Shown in pieces: positions 13,044 through 25,075 of a stretch of 64,000 nt of DNA (the stretch's first letter is position 1; each line of letters starts with the position of its first letter). Made by a program: the position numbers and the translations under genes. The notes beneath the pieces were generated by a model. It searched no databases, was not told the DNA's origin, and worked only from the letters and a program-made list of their open reading frames with translations. Source of the stretch: Blasia pusilla. Taxonomy: Eukaryota > Marchantiophyta > Marchantiopsida > Blasiales. Location: NCBI GenBank assembly GCA_050084515.1, contig CM114273.1, positions 39,494,001-39,558,000 of the forward strand. Direction: 5' to 3'.

Positions 13044-13254
13044 TCTATATTCTTATGGGAGAGTGCCTTCTTGATTTTCAAACACCTCTCTATTTGACAT
13101 GTGGCAATTGGGCAGCAAGAAAATATTTCACATATTACGGGCACCAAAAAATTTCAATTTATGTGGAGCATTATTGATATTTTCTTTTCACGAGTTATAC
13201 ATTACTTCTTCACAAAAAAATTATTTTCCGTGCATCGCACGGCCATCTTACTAG
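13044..13254 (+). mobile_element. Short non-autonomous Helitron-like element
   Basis: The element starts with TCTATATTCTTATGGGAG after an A. It ends with CTAG preceded, 8 nt upstream, by a 6 bp hairpin CCGTGC-ATC-GCACGG (13228-13242), and the next base is T. 5' TC, a 3' hairpin plus CTAG and insertion between A and T are the hallmarks of Helitrons. At 211 bp it encodes nothing and would depend on a helicase supplied elsewhere. Confidence 0.7.
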
Positions 13255-13444
13255 TCTAATTAGTATTGGAGAGTGCTTTTTTAATTTGCAAATACTTCTA
13301 TGTTTTACCATTTGACAACGAGATTGAAAAAAATATTTCACATGCTATGAAGTGAAAATTTAAATTTATGTATCATATCATTAATCCCTTTATGAGCTAT
13401 TCAAACCTTTTTTATTTCCCGTGCATGACACGATACCTTACTAG
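13255..13444 (+). mobile_element. Second Helitron-like element, abutting the first
   Basis: It starts TCTAATTAGTATTGGAGAG directly after the CTAG of the preceding element. It ends with the hairpin region CCCGTGCATGACACG and then CTAG at 13441-13444, followed by T. It is 190 bp long and non-coding. The head-to-tail junction suggests that one element inserted at the end of the other. Confidence 0.65.
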
Positions 13445-13666
13445 TTTGCTCACTAGATGTCCCAACAATACCTTTCTCTTGTTACGAAGAAAGCCCTTGA
13501 CTTGTCCCATTCATGTTCCGATTGGAGAGGAAGAAACGCGGTCAAAACCTCTATCCATACTCAAGTTGGATTGTTCTTCTAGAGTCGTGAATCTGGTTTC
13601 CCAAATATCCTCGATATGGCTGGTGTCTTACAGTGGAGATAGTGATGATAAACTTCAATAAAACGC

Positions 13667-14366
13667 TTGATGGAAAACCCATCAAAAGAGATTGTAGGGA
13701 ACAACTGCCCAAGATTAGACACAAATTTTAGAGGCAGGCACCCGCATCCGAGGTGGAATGCTTTCACGACAAGTGTAGGTACAGATCTTAGTAGCAGTAA
13801 GTTGTGGCATGAAAGATTTGGTCACCTAGGCTGGATTATGGCACAAGCTGGTTGAGAATGAGACAAGAAAGAAGGTTCAGAAGCTTCGCACCGATCGAGG
13901 AAGAGAATTCTTATCAACAGAATTCAAAAAATATTTGGGGGAGCATGGAATCAAGTGACAATTAACCATGGCACATACACCACAACAAAATGGAGTTGTT
14001 GAGCGTAGAAACCATACAGTGATGGAGATGGCAAGATGTATGATGAAAGAAAAAGGTTTGACAGAAGGATTTTGGGCTAAAAAGCTTAATACTGATGTTT
14101 ACATTCTAAATAGAAGTGCTACCAAGTCAGTGCAAGGCATGACTCCTCATCAATCATACTCACGTAAGGTACCATCAGTCCGACATTTCAGGACTTTTGG
14201 TAGTGATTTCTTTGTACATATTCTTGAAGCATCTAGGACCAAGCTGGAATCCAAGAGCAGGAAGTGCGTATTTCTAGGATACAGTGATGAGTCTAAAGCT
14301 TATCGCCTATGGTGTCCTAAGGCAAAGAAGATGCTTGTAAGTCGTGATGTGGTGTTCCAAGAATAG
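13667..14366 (+). pseudogene. Copia GAG-pre-integrase and integrase (broken)
   Basis: The first frame (to 13855) contains KLWHERFGHLGW, the HHCC-type GAG-pre-integrase signature. It then jumps, by an internal deletion of most of the integrase core, to KKVQKLRTDRGREF. That is interrupted by a TGA at about 13958 and continues in frame as MAHTPQQNGVVERRN and on to CVFLGYSDESKAYRL, typical of copia integrase C-termini. A TAG ends the frame at 14366. The deletion removes part of the DDE catalytic core, so this cannot be an active integrase. Confidence 0.75.
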
Positions 14367-14648
14367 CCTTGTCAAGTGGCAGATATCAGTGGTCCGTCCA
14401 CATTATCATCAAATGAAGAGATAACCCACCAGAGCACACCACCAATGTTTATACCAAATCATCAAGAAGAAGAATTTGGTGATGATTACAAATAACAGTC
14501 TGCTCTTCCACTATGATCGTCATACCCTAAGTGGATAAAGCAGCTCTGGGATGGTAAGGATCCACTAGCAATTGATGAAGTTGTTACACATCCAAGGAGA
14601 TCCAAGAGACTAGAGGAGCAAAATAGAGCTTCTGCATGTCTCGTTAAC

Positions 14649-16067
14649 ATGGCCTTGATGACAAAGGTCTTGAAGGTGGAAGAGCTATCATGCTTGGATG
14701 AGGCCCTTGCTCATCCTCAATGGAGAGAGGCCATGCAGATGGAGATGGACGCTATTCAGAGAAATGAAACTTGGACTTTGGTTGGGAAGCCAAAGGACAA
14801 GAAGATAATACGCACCAAATGGATGTACAAGACCAAGTACAAGTCGGAAAGTACATTGGATAAATTCAAAGCGAGGTTGGTTGTACAAGGATGTTCGCAA
14901 ATCGAAGGTTTTCACTACTATGAGACTTTTGTTCCTACTGCAAGGATGAAAACCATTCAAATTGTTCTAGCGGTTGCAAGAACAAGACGTTGGCCTGTAT
15001 ACCAATACGATGTGAAGTCTGCCTTTTTGAATGGGAGTCTCAAGGAGGAGGTGTATATATCTCAACCACCAGGTTTTGAGACACCCGGATCAGAAGAGAA
15101 AGTGTGTTTACTTCATCGAGCATTGTATGGGTTGAAGCAAGCCCCAAGGGTATGGTATCAACAAATAGATACATTCTTTCGAGAGAAGGGTCTCATCAAG
15201 AGTCCGTCATAAGAAAATTTGTATGTGTTTTGCAAAGATGGGATGTATATGTTGATAGTCCTGTATGTGGATGATCTAATTATCACAAGAGACCACAGTA
15301 AGAAAATAGAGGAAATGAAGGGAGTGTTTAAATCTGAGTTTGAAATGTCAGATTTAGGACTTTTGCACTACTTTACAGGGTTGGAGATTTGGCAACAGTC
15401 AGATTCTATTTTTCTCTCTCAACAAAAGTATGCTGGAGAAATCTTGAAGGCATTCAAGATGACCGAGTGTAAGGCAATGGTCTCTTCAATGGAGGTAGAG
15501 TTGAAACTCTCGATGGAGGATGTTTCACCATTGGTAGATGAAAAGTTGTACAAAAAGCTTATAGGCAGTTTGATATTTTTGTGTAACACTAGACCAAACA
15601 TTAGCTTCGCTGTGGGAGTGTTGAGTAGGTTCTCAACTAAGCCTCGTGAGAACCATTGGAAGGTAGGGATGCGTGTGTTGAAGTACATCAAAGGCACTAT
15701 CAAGTACGGAATCACCTATGGAGCAGGGACGGATATGACAACTTTTTGTGACTCGGATTGGGCAGGAGATTCAGATTCTCGGAGATCAGTTTCGGGTTAT
15801 TGCTTCTTGGTAGGATCAGGTGTGGTGTCATGGATCAGCAAGAAGCAACCTACAGTGGCTCTTTCTTCTACCAAGGCAAAGGACAAGGCGGCTTGTTATG
15901 CTTCTTGTGAAGCAGTATGGTTGAGATGGATATTGGAGGACATAGGAGAAGCACCAGAAAGTGCCACTGTAATGTGGTGTGACAATAAGAGTTGCATTGC
16001 CATAGCACAAAATCCTGTGTTTCATGCTCGTACAAAGCACATAAAGATCCTGTATCATTTTTTTTGA
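14649..16067 (+). pseudogene. Copia reverse transcriptase and RNase H
   Basis: Two frames (14649-15212 and 15219-16067) are separated by a single TAA at about 15210. The first holds NETWTLVGKPKDKKIIRTKW, KARLVVQG and YDVKSAFLNG. The second has the catalytic YVDD at 15264-15275, LIGSLIFL, and the RNase H part (DSDWAGDSDSRRS, then ALSSTKAK and TKHIKILYHFF). Apart from the stop, and a probable Glu to Asp change near the usual SSTEAEY block, the sequence is well kept, which suggests a moderately recent insertion. Confidence 0.85.
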
Positions 16068-16232
16068 ATTGATCAAGAGAGAGGTTTTGAAGTTAGTCTA
16101 TTGACCAACAGAGGATAACCGTGCAGACATCTTCACGAAGGCTTTGAGCGGAGATCAACTTCACCGACATCTGAAGGGTCTTGGCATAGGTCCAAGACAA
16201 TAGTCCCCATGAGAGTGGATATTGAGGAGGAG

Positions 16233-16652
16233 TGTTGGATTCTCAACATCCACTTCTCTGAGCATCATTAATATGATCGGCCCTCTTGTAGGAGGAGAAG
16301 TCTAGATTGATGGTTCCGAATTAGACGTCAAAGGAGTCATTGTAATATGACGTAGGTGGTTTCAGGAGTAGCATTACTAGGATTATCTAACCCTATATTG
16401 CATCAAGGTGCGGGGATCTTGATGCAAAATTTTTCTATTAATAGAAATAAAGAAAATTAGGTGAAAAACTCTAGTTTCCCGAGTAGTGAAATAGTCGGGA
16501 GCCGCAGCGATAGCGCATTCTCGTATGTCGAGTTATCTCCATGTTTAGATTCCATCGAAGCTCTTCTGTGAGCGCACAGAAGGACTAGGTCACTTTGTAT
16601 CTCTAAGTTTTGTAAAGATTTCAGTGATTTCGTCACTTTCTATTTTCTCACA
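16233..16652 (+). repeat. 3' LTR of the copia element
   Basis: The LTR runs from TGTTGGATTCTCAACA to ...TTTTCTCACA, a TG...CA-bounded unit of 420 bp. It aligns along its length with the separate LTR at 38207-38676. Its start is itself a short inverted repeat (TGTTG...CAACA). Confidence 0.85.
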
Positions 16653-18920
16653 TCTTGAGCCTTTAGTCTTCAATCAATGAGGACTTAACTACAATTTTGT
16701 ACAAAAAATAACCTTTCTACCAAAATTTCAAAAATGCTGGCACTAGAAGATGTGTTGTTAGACTTGAAGTAGTGAACGGAGGTTGGTCTGTCGAGTTAAG
16801 TATATAAACCACCCTGTGAGAAGAGAGTCATACTTGCAATTGAAGGTTTGACCGCGACAGATCTGAACACGGTTAATATTAAAATAGATGCAGATGGAAG
16901 CAATCACACAAGGAAAATTTTTGTTGAGCAACTCACCTTAAGACGCAAGCAACTACAGCGAGAATAGTGGGATGGCATACCTGAATGTGTAGAGCTGCTA
17001 CCTAGTTGATGATAAATAGTCAGAAGTGGGAAGAAACAAGGTTGGTACAAATATGTGGCATAGTGGAAAAGTGCATAAAATTTAATGGTAATAGAGTTTG
17101 TTTGTTATTAATACTGCTAAGATCTGCACACGAAAACACTCTTCACTTGACCAGTACCATCCACAAGGAATCATAGAAGTGTTATAGGAACGCCAATTGA
17201 GAATTCCTCAGTATAGACTAGAATGCGAAAGGATATGTAACTGAAAACATGAAGATTGCAATGATAGGAAAACTCAAACTTTGCAACATATATAAGGGAC
17301 AATCTAAAACAACATGAGATATAGAGGTACATAGTGATGTTATTCGAGAATGAACAACATTGATGTCATCAATGAATATATTGTTCATAGGCAATAAGCT
17401 TTCGAGCAAAAGTGTTGAACAATTGGTATGCTATTCAAATTTGCCATCTAAAGACGATATTGCTCAGTCCAAGTGTTGTGGGAATCCATTCTACAAAAAG
17501 TAAAGTATCATACTGCGAGAATAAATATAGTGAAAACTTAGGCATTTTTGCAGTCAATAAGCATCTGTTGTGCCTTCTATGGGGTCTCTGAAACTGACTT
17601 ATATTTCTGACCCATATATTGTACAAACAGTTGTGTATTTGTCTTCAACTGCTTCAGAGAGAACCTCAGGCATGTAATAAGATCAATGTTGTAATTCTCA
17701 TCCTCATTGATGGTCCTCAACAGGATGTTAACCATCTCAAGCTGACTCTATGAGTCATTGTATTTGTCTCGTACAGCCTCAATCTTGGACAATGATGTCT
17801 CATACAAGTAAACATGCACACTATCTTCTTGCACCATAAGACATGTAATGTTATCCAGATATCTCTCTTGAGGAGTTGAGCATCTTCTGCTTCTTCTACA
17901 CTTTGCTCGTTTGAGCACTGTATCATCATCGCAAGACCTATTAGTGGATGGCTCCCTCTTTGGGGTGTGTTTCAAAGCACAAGAAAGACAAGAAAGCCAA
18001 GAAAATCACATCAATAAATAGCAAAATAAAACATAGGGAAATATTTTTTATACAATGAAGTAAGCATATCAGAATTGAACAATGATTCTTAAGCACTAAC
18101 AGGGCTAGTGTAAAATACACAACAATAACAAAGGTATCAAGAAGTGTGACTACAAGAAGTTTTCATATGAACAGAAAGAGCCACATAGAGTCATAGACGC
18201 AACATGCACAGCAAGTAGCATGCAAGGACAGAAAAAATGTTTCAAGCTGTACAATTTCCAATTAGTACAACAGTACTGAGGAGAAATAGATATCCGTAAG
18301 CTAGAAACAATGGCGGATGTACAACTAGTTTGATCAAGTATTCAACACATACTTATGAATAGAGTTGCAAATCGCAAATAACTATAAGTTTCATCACAAT
18401 TACACAATGAAAAGTCTAGTCCGGGTTAGGACATGTCCTAACCCGGACCAGGATTTGTTGTCCAGCTTTTATGGAATTGGAAATTGTACAAGTCCGGGTT
18501 AGGACATGTTTGCAATGGTCATAAAAATGGCGATGCTCTAGGGGATGGTTGTCTAAGCAAGAAAATGGAAAATGGATGAAAGCCTAGAAATTATCTTAAG
18601 TTTGACTAAAGTCACTTCAACATAAGTTGTAAATAACAAAACATTGCAATAAATAAACATCACGGCGTCTAATGTCGCTAACCTTAACCACAATAGGGAA
18701 AACTTGACATGGACAGAGGTAAAATCAATTGAATAACGAAGCATACATTGATCTTGGATTAAAATGTTATGAGTTGCATTTGAAGATAGTATACATATTC
18801 TCATTAAGAACTGAATATGAAGTCAACAACTTAGAAGTAGGTGTGATGAAAGTAAGTGTACTAGAAGTTGGCTAGTTGCTCTAATACTACATCAAAATCA
18901 AATGATAGAAGCAACCTTTT
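16653..18920. other. AT-rich spacer, nothing recognised
   Basis: No gene or known element is recognised. Open frames are short and have no familiar motif. The only structure seen is a pair of inverted GTACAATTTCCAATT-like words (about 18248 and 18475) and the palindrome at 18419. Confidence 0.4.
18419..18448. repeat. Perfect 30 bp palindrome with a nearby half copy
   Basis: The arm GTCCGGGTTAGGACA is followed directly by its exact reverse complement. A half copy (GTCCGGGTTAGGACATGT) lies at about 18493. The pair sits between inverted words at about 18248 and 18475, so a decayed foldback element is one explanation. Confidence 0.75.
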
Positions 18921-18929
18921 ATCTCAATG

Positions 18930-20400
18930 AAAGGTTCAAATAAAGACCAACTTTGTGAAATGTGAACAAAGGAGACGATAATTAAACCAAAAGATTGTAA
19001 GTTGTCTGGAGTAAAGAGGAACTGATGTCCCTTCATTCAGATCTTAAATCTGATAAACCAAGAAGCTGCACCCCTCCCAACCCGTCGGAATTTAACAGGT
19101 TCCAACTCTTGCAACCCGTCGGAATCAGATGGCTTGCACCCCTTGCAAGGAAACTCACCATAAGAAAGGAAATATTTTGAGAAGTGATTCCCTTCCACCC
19201 TGCACCCACGAAAATCCAATGGGTTGGGAATCCGAAATGGCAATCCGACAGGTAGTAGGAATCCTGCACATCCTAGACAAGAAAAGAAGCCTACAACTGG
19301 TTTGACGAATGTAGGGGAACGAGCCAAAAGTTAAGAAGTCCGCCACAATGCGTTAGAAGTTGGTCTCACAGGGAAAGAGTCCGATCACTCAAGCAGCCAG
19401 CCTGTCGGAATCCGACAGCTTGCCTGGAAATGGTTAAAAAGTTGCAACGGGCAAAAAGCAAAAAGTTGCAACCCGTCGGAATCATTCGGGTTGCAAAATT
19501 GTAATTCTGAGTAGCTAAAAGAACACAATCCACAAGTCCAAAAAAAATTTCCAACAAACTTTTACAAACACCATTATCGGTTGAAAATATCTCGTCCTTT
19601 ATTACCTCTGAAGGAACCTCGGAAATGTACATTTGACCTAGTCTATGATTTCTTCAGCCTCATCATCTACAAATTTACTCCTAACTCTTGTAGGTTCCTG
19701 TACAAAAGGAATGTCCTGGGATACAATTGGCTCCTCTGGCCGATTGTAAACGGGGATCGAAAATGTTGGCGAATTGGAGAGCCTTGGCCCCCCCCTAGGT
19801 ACACCATAGCGGTCCCTGGTAACCTGATTTGAGTCCTACCGCCTTCCTCGGCTGTATATCTTGTACGCTCTGCAATGTGACACCCATCCAGTATCAATAT
19901 GTGCTCCGTCCTTGGAAATACCATGATGGCAATCCCACTGGTAGTAGGAATCCAACACGTCTTAGAGAAGAGAAGAAGCCTACGCCTTGTTTGAAGATAC
20001 TAGGGGAAGGTGCCAAAGTGAAGAAGCCCGCCAGACTGCCTCTTAAGTTGGACCAACAGGGAAAGAGTCCGATCAGGCAACCTGTCAGAATCCGACAGGT
20101 TTCCTGGAAGTGGTTAAAAAGCTGCAGTGGTCAAAAAGTGAAAAGTTGCAGCCATGGAAATCCGACACGTTGCAAAATAGAAGTCCGCGGAGTACATAGA
20201 CGATCACATTCGAAAAAAAATAAAAGATATTCAACAAACTTTTAGAAACACCACCATCGTTCGAAAAAATCTTGTCCTTTATTACATTCGAAAGAAGCTC
20301 GGAACTGTACATTTGATCTATTCTATGAAATCTTTTGCCTCGTCATCAAATAAATGCCTACTCCAAATGGTGCAGTCAAACTGGGTCCTTGAGTTCTTTG
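18930..20400 (-). repeat. Repeated 3' flank modules of gene 2, copy A
   Basis: Reading on the minus strand, a module beginning near 20340 (GATGACGAGGC...ATAGAATAG) recurs near 19650 (GATGAGGCTGAAGAAATCATAG). Both are followed by AAAGTTTGTTG-type sequence, a palindrome near 20090 or 19410, and TTCTTTTCT...GGATTCCTACTAC. Between the two modules lies a coding-like stretch (19924-19667). The same layout is seen three times in copy B (49.96-52.16 kb). Confidence 0.6.
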
Positions 20401-20403
20401 AAC

Positions 20404-22985
20404 TCACTCGTCATCGTCCGAGAGCTCTTGCAAAATTACTTTCGGCCTTGCCCTCCCGATTTTTGGAATCGTTGAAAGTGACGATGGTGTCACTACCAAT
20501 GGTGGGTCTGGAACCGGAGCTCTCGGCTTTGGTGGAGAGTTGTACGTCCCAACTAGCCTGTCGTAATTTTGCCTTTGCCTCCTTGCAAAGGTCAAACAGT
20601 TCCTGCCTTTTCTCGAGGCAGAGAATGTTCCTGCCACTTTGCCAGGCGCCTTTGATACTCGCTCCTGAAAGGCCCACTAAGTTGAACATCAAGTCACCCG
20701 GCCTTGAGCAGAGCTTGATGAGCATTTGCATCAGGGCTGGCAACTTTTCCCTTCCTCCAAGTAGTGGGGTACCGTCTTGCATGTAAATTCCCAGGGGGGA
20801 ATTGTATAAACTATCTTAGCTGTACCCATCTGAGCATGGATCCACAGGATCCTCGATCTTAAACACTTGGAAGTTGTGCTCGGGCCGAACGAAGCAGTAA
20901 ACATAGGAGTGGTCCATCTGTAAAGAAGCACGTTGGAAACAATGTCAGCAACTTGGCCACTCGTCTACTCTCAGTATGGTGACTTAATGTGCAACACGTC
21001 ACCAAAGAACTTCGCTTAACCCTAGAGAACTTCTTTATAATACTAACATTGGAGCAACCTGTCGGAGTCCGACGGGTTGTTTTTGTCCATGACCAACCCG
21101 TCGGAACCCGACGGGTTGCAGGTGCTTAAGCTTTTTCCCTGTGTTTCCGGAAAGCTGCAACGCGTTGGAAAGCGACGGATTGCTCTCAGCCAAGCATGGG
21201 CTGCTCTAAGCCAGCAACTTGTCGCCTTCTGACGGATTGATCACGGACAAAAACAACACGTCGGAGAAATACAATCTGGAGACAGGAATAGAGCGTTACC
21301 CGAATTTGACTCGTCGCAGATCGGAGTGGGTACTCGTTCTTGATGATCCACGATTGCGCCGTCCTCCACTTGAGCAACCTCTTGACGCACTGGAGGTTGA
21401 AAAGCTCGTCCTCGATCCCTCGAGTCAAAACTAAGAAGCATCCCCTGTTACTCAGATAAGCATCTGCAAAGGAAAACAGGAGCGCGATCTGGTCATAAGA
21501 AAGGGGAACATTCCAGTCTGGGACCCCGTCCGACGGATTCTCGTCCCACAATTGCAACCCTGAGGGCAAATCAGCGATCAATAGATCCACCGCCACCTCT
21601 TCGACCACTCCATTGACCGTCCAGGGAGCGTGCCCGTTTCATTGAAGCTTCCGTCCGAGCGTTGTCAATTTATCAATGGCGGGTGTCGACGCTTGAGAAC
21701 TAAAACTTTTCAGCTCATCCAGTAAATTCGTGAACTGAAGGAGGACGCTTGTTCGGGTCGTTGTTTCTCTATGTCTTCCCAAGGATGATGGACTGTATTC
21801 TCCTTGGGACAACCCTGGTGCCTCTTGCTTCCGCTTCTCCCGAGTCTGCGGTCGGCTTGTTGGGGTCTCTATGACCTTAGACTCTGGTGGGGTTTTTTTG
21901 CGGAGGACTTGGTCCGACCCTCTCTCCCCGCTCTCCCGAACGATTCCCGCTCTGGCCTTGAATCTTCAGCCTCTCTTTGGGAAGACTTGGCCTCGGAATT
22001 CTTCGCTCCCCTCGGCTTGCCTTTGAGACCCGCTGTAGATTTGTCTTTGGCTGTGTGGACCTTGGAAGCCAACTCCGCTGTCTCGAGGGCTTGCTCTTCC
22101 GCATCTCCTTCGAAAAAGTCTTCAGGCTGCACAAAATTGGGGATGTCATCCCGTCCTGCGGCCACTGCATCATAAAGCACGCGTAAATCTTTCTCGGTAA
22201 TGTCCTCAGGGTCGTTGAAGTCCAGCCAAATCATGCAATTTTCCACCTCCCAATCGGACATGCGCTGAGCCATCTTCGTGTCGTACATGGAGAATGTCTC
22301 TCCATCAGGCGGAGAAGCCCACAATTTGCAGGCTGCCGGTATTTTTCCCCAGGTATCTGCATTCTTACAATGGACGAGGTACCTAAACACCATACGTTGG
22401 GCAGCTCTTAGTCGAAGTGCATCGGCCGCTTGCTCCTGAAGATCTCGCTTCTTCTTTGCGAGATCCCTTTTTTTCCCCCTCGATTTCTTCGTCAAGGTCT
22501 GCCTGAGGGAGGACGCAATCCTTGAACATCGTCTTGAAACCTCGGTTTTTTATGGGCTTGTCCCGGATGTCATCGAGCCAAAGTTTGAAATCTACAGCAC
22601 TCTCCAGGTTTGCTTCATCCGGAATGGTCTCTATTCTTTTCAGCTCCGCTTGGAGACCGTCCAGCATGGACTTCTCGATAAGCCGCAACGCGTCCCAGAA
22701 CGACCATTCGCGGAGCTAGTGGGAGATCACTGGATCACCTGGAGGACACCTGGAGGATGGTGTGCCGCACTCTTTTGGGCCTCTGTGCCCTCGAGACTGA
22801 TTTTCATCAGTCAGATTCTCCTAAATTCGCTTATTCCAGACGAGGCAAATCGATGCACGCGATCGAGAGACACTTTCTCCCCAATCCGACCTTGCGGATC
22901 TTCATCCCTTTTCCGCTGGCACTTGATTATCGCCTTCAGCTCCTTGTAAAACTCCGGACCAAGTTCGGGGTTGAGAATGGCCCCT
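20404..22985 (-). pseudogene. Gene 2 copy A: methyltransferase-like protein (truncated)
   Basis: The copy holds the end of exon 3 (22985-21300) and exon 4 (20917-20404). Exon 3 encodes the unrecognised middle part, a charged linker and the block LLIADLPSG...LSYDQIALL...GCFLVL. Exon 4 encodes HSYVYCF, then GGREKLPALMQML, RPGDLM and LSGASIKGAWQSGRN. Together these correspond to a beta-class amino-methyltransferase order (motif IV first, motif I last) with altered catalytic residues: DLPS replaces DPPY, and LSGAS replaces a GSG loop. Lesions: exons 1-2 and part of 3 are absent, there is a frameshift near 22490 at a run of T, and a TAA in exon 4 at 20817-20819. At the site where copy B has a TAG this copy keeps Trp. 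Confidence 0.7.
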
Positions 22986-23055
22986 CTCCTTAGCCCTCCA
23001 CATACCACCTCTCCTTTGTTAGTAAGTGGACTAGCGAGGGGAGGGGTTTTCAAAT

Positions 23056-23815
23056 GATAAATCTTACTATTTGAACCACATTAGATGGGTAGAAATGGAC
23101 CATATAGAAAAAAAACTCCCAAGGATTTGAATGAAATAGAAAATTATTTTATTCAGTAATTAATAATTTATTTAATATCATAATGGATGATTATAAATAT
23201 TAATAAAACGAAATATTTTTGACAAAGAAAACATATGATGGATAGGTAAGATAAATTTTAATGGAGAAAGAGTACATCAAATTTTATAGAAGGGTAAAAT
23301 TATTTAAGGGATTGGGATATCATTTAAATTTGAATGGAGTATTGCAATTACTTAAAAGAGTGAAATATTATTACTCTTCTAAAATTTTAGAAAATAAGAA
23401 TTAGATTTAAATTTTGGAATTAATGATGTGATTATTTTTAAAATTAATCGTATTAATTCACATGTGATATTTTGGGAAAGGAAAATGAATTTGAATAGGA
23501 AAGGAAAATGATTTCGCTAATTAAGATTAATTAAGAATTTTTTTAGTGAATGTGATTTTGGTGGGAAGAGTGGAAGGGGGAGAATAATTTATTTTGGAAC
23601 TTTTAGGGAGGAATATAATTATTTAGGGGAGATGGATATTATCTAAAGATGATTTTCTTACTCTTTTGAGATTTATAAAAGTAGAAATTATACCTAAATT
23701 TTGAAATTAAATATATTTTAAAATTTAAGTATAATTTTTTAAAAATATCATTGACATCTCTTTTTAAGCCATTCTATTGAGGAAACTTTGTCAAGCGTGC
23801 ATGGCACGAGCAACA
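23056..23815 (+). mobile_element. Helitron-like element, 5'-truncated, long type
   Basis: This AT-rich non-coding stretch aligns with 24230-24904, sharing ACTTGAACCACATTAGAT near its start and GGATGATTATAAATATTAA. Its right end carries the hairpin CGTGC-ATG-GCACG at 23796-23808. The left end present in the other copy is missing here. It belongs to the chain of Helitron-like elements that follows. Confidence 0.55.
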
Positions 23816-24035
23816 TCTATATTATTATGGGAGAGTGCCTTCTTGATTTGCAAACACCTCTCTGTTGGACATGTGGCAACCAGTCAGCAAGAAAATGTTT
23901 CTCCTTATGCAAACAGAAAGAAAAAAGTTTGAATTTGTGTGTAGCATCATTAATCCCTTCCCTTCACAAGTTATATACTAACAAAAGTTCTTCAAACACT
24001 TTTTATTCTTGTGCATTGCACGGGCACGTTACTTG
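23816..24035 (+). mobile_element. Short Helitron-like element
   Basis: It begins TCTATATTATTATGGGAG after an A, includes GACATGTGGCAAC, and ends with a hairpin around GTGCATTGCACGGG followed by CTTG (CTAG in relatives) and T. At 220 bp it is the same family as the 13044-13254 copy. It lies exactly between two long-type elements. Confidence 0.65.
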
Positions 24036-24904
24036 TCTATACTATTAATATAGGAGCATTTTCAATGGCGACACGGGAGGATGCAACACGTGGCATGATA
24101 GGGGAGGGAAAGGGGGACATTCAAGTAAAGGGTCTTTAGGGGCAAGGGAGGGATACGTGGAAGGTAGGAGGAGGGGGCATTCAATTAATAATAATAGGCA
24201 ACATGTTTGAATTTTACTACTTGAACCACATTAGATAGATTGAAATAAATCAGATTTGAATGGAATGGAAAAAATATTTTACTAAGTAATTAATGTTTTA
24301 TTTAATATTACAATGGGTGATTATAAATATTAACAAAATAAAATAATTTTGATAAAGAAATTTTTAAAGAATTTGTGTCTTAATTCACATGTGATGGAAA
24401 GGGAAAATAAATTTTAAAGGAGAAGGAGTAGATTAAATTTTATGGAAGGGTAAAATTATTTAGGGGATTGGGATATCATTTGAATTTAGAACTGTAATTA
24501 CTTAGAAGAGTGAAATGTTATTATTCTTCTCAGATTTTAGAAAATAAGATTTATATTTAAATTTTGAAATGAATGATGTGATTAATTTAAAAATTAATCT
24601 TATTAACTCACATGTGATATTTTGGGAAAGGAAAATAAAATTGAATGGAAAAGGAAAATAATTTCATTAATTAAGAAATATTTTAGTGAATGTGATTTTG
24701 GTGGGAAGAATGGAAGGGGAAGAATAATTTTTTTTGGAACTTTTAGGAAGGAATGTAATTATTTAGGGGAGATGGATATTATCTAAACATGATTTTTTAT
24801 TCTTTTAAGATTTATAAAAGTGAAAATTATATTTAAATTATTTTAAAAAATATCATCGATTCTTCTAAAGGAAACTATATTTGACGTGCATGGCATGGGC
24901 AACA
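24036..24904 (+). mobile_element. Helitron-like element, long type
   Basis: It begins TCTATACTATTAATATAGGAG directly at the end of the preceding element and ends after a hairpin-like CGTGCATGGCATGGG (from 24885). It is non-coding and about 870 bp long. The body matches 23056-23815 at perhaps 80 to 85 percent by eye. Confidence 0.6.
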
Positions 24905-25075
24905 TCTATATTATTATGGTATAATTCTTGATTTACCAACACCTCTTTATTTACACATGACAAATAAAAATAAATTCTTTTTTATAACAAAAATAAATTT
25001 GAATTTATATACAACGTCAATAATCCTTTCTCTCACAAATTATATACTAATCAAATTTTTTCAAACATTTTTTCT
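24905..25075 (+). mobile_element. Truncated Helitron-like element
   Basis: It starts TCTATATTATTATGG after an A and continues with the family body (CTTGATTTACCAACACCTC, TTTATATACAACG). It loses its right end where GC-rich DNA begins near 25075. Confidence 0.5.

Larger units (their letters stand above)
13660..16652 (+). mobile_element. 5'-truncated Ty1/copia retrotransposon with 3' LTR
   Basis: The order is GAG-pre-integrase, integrase, reverse transcriptase, RNase H and then a 3' LTR (16233-16652), which is the copia order. There is no matching 5' LTR upstream, and the gag region is absent. The purine-rich tract GAGGAGGAG sits immediately before the LTR. The internal region has several stops and a large deletion, so the copy is dead. 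Confidence 0.85.
18930..22985 (-). mobile_element. Two-gene element, copy A (gene 2 only, truncated)
   Basis: The minus strand carries the 3' two thirds of gene 2 and its 3' flank, aligning with 47236-51400 of copy B. The right limit (22985) is abrupt: the gene 2 reading frame stops matching at the ILNPELGPEF segment and unrelated AT-rich DNA follows. The left limit (about 18930) is where similarity to the copy B 3' flank ends. Gene 1 and the shared promoter are missing. Confidence 0.7.

Noticed and set aside
12640-13444. Autonomous Helitron
   Set aside because: The elements are about 200 bp and encode no Rep or helicase sequence.
13368-13661. Possible 97-codon gene before the copia element
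   Set aside because: It spans the end of a Helitron-like element and runs into degenerate DNA; no homology or gag-like motif is visible.
20313-20786. 157-codon open frame on the plus strand
   Set aside because: It is antisense to exon 4 of gene 2 copy A, which has recognisable methyltransferase-like motifs and homologues in copy B.
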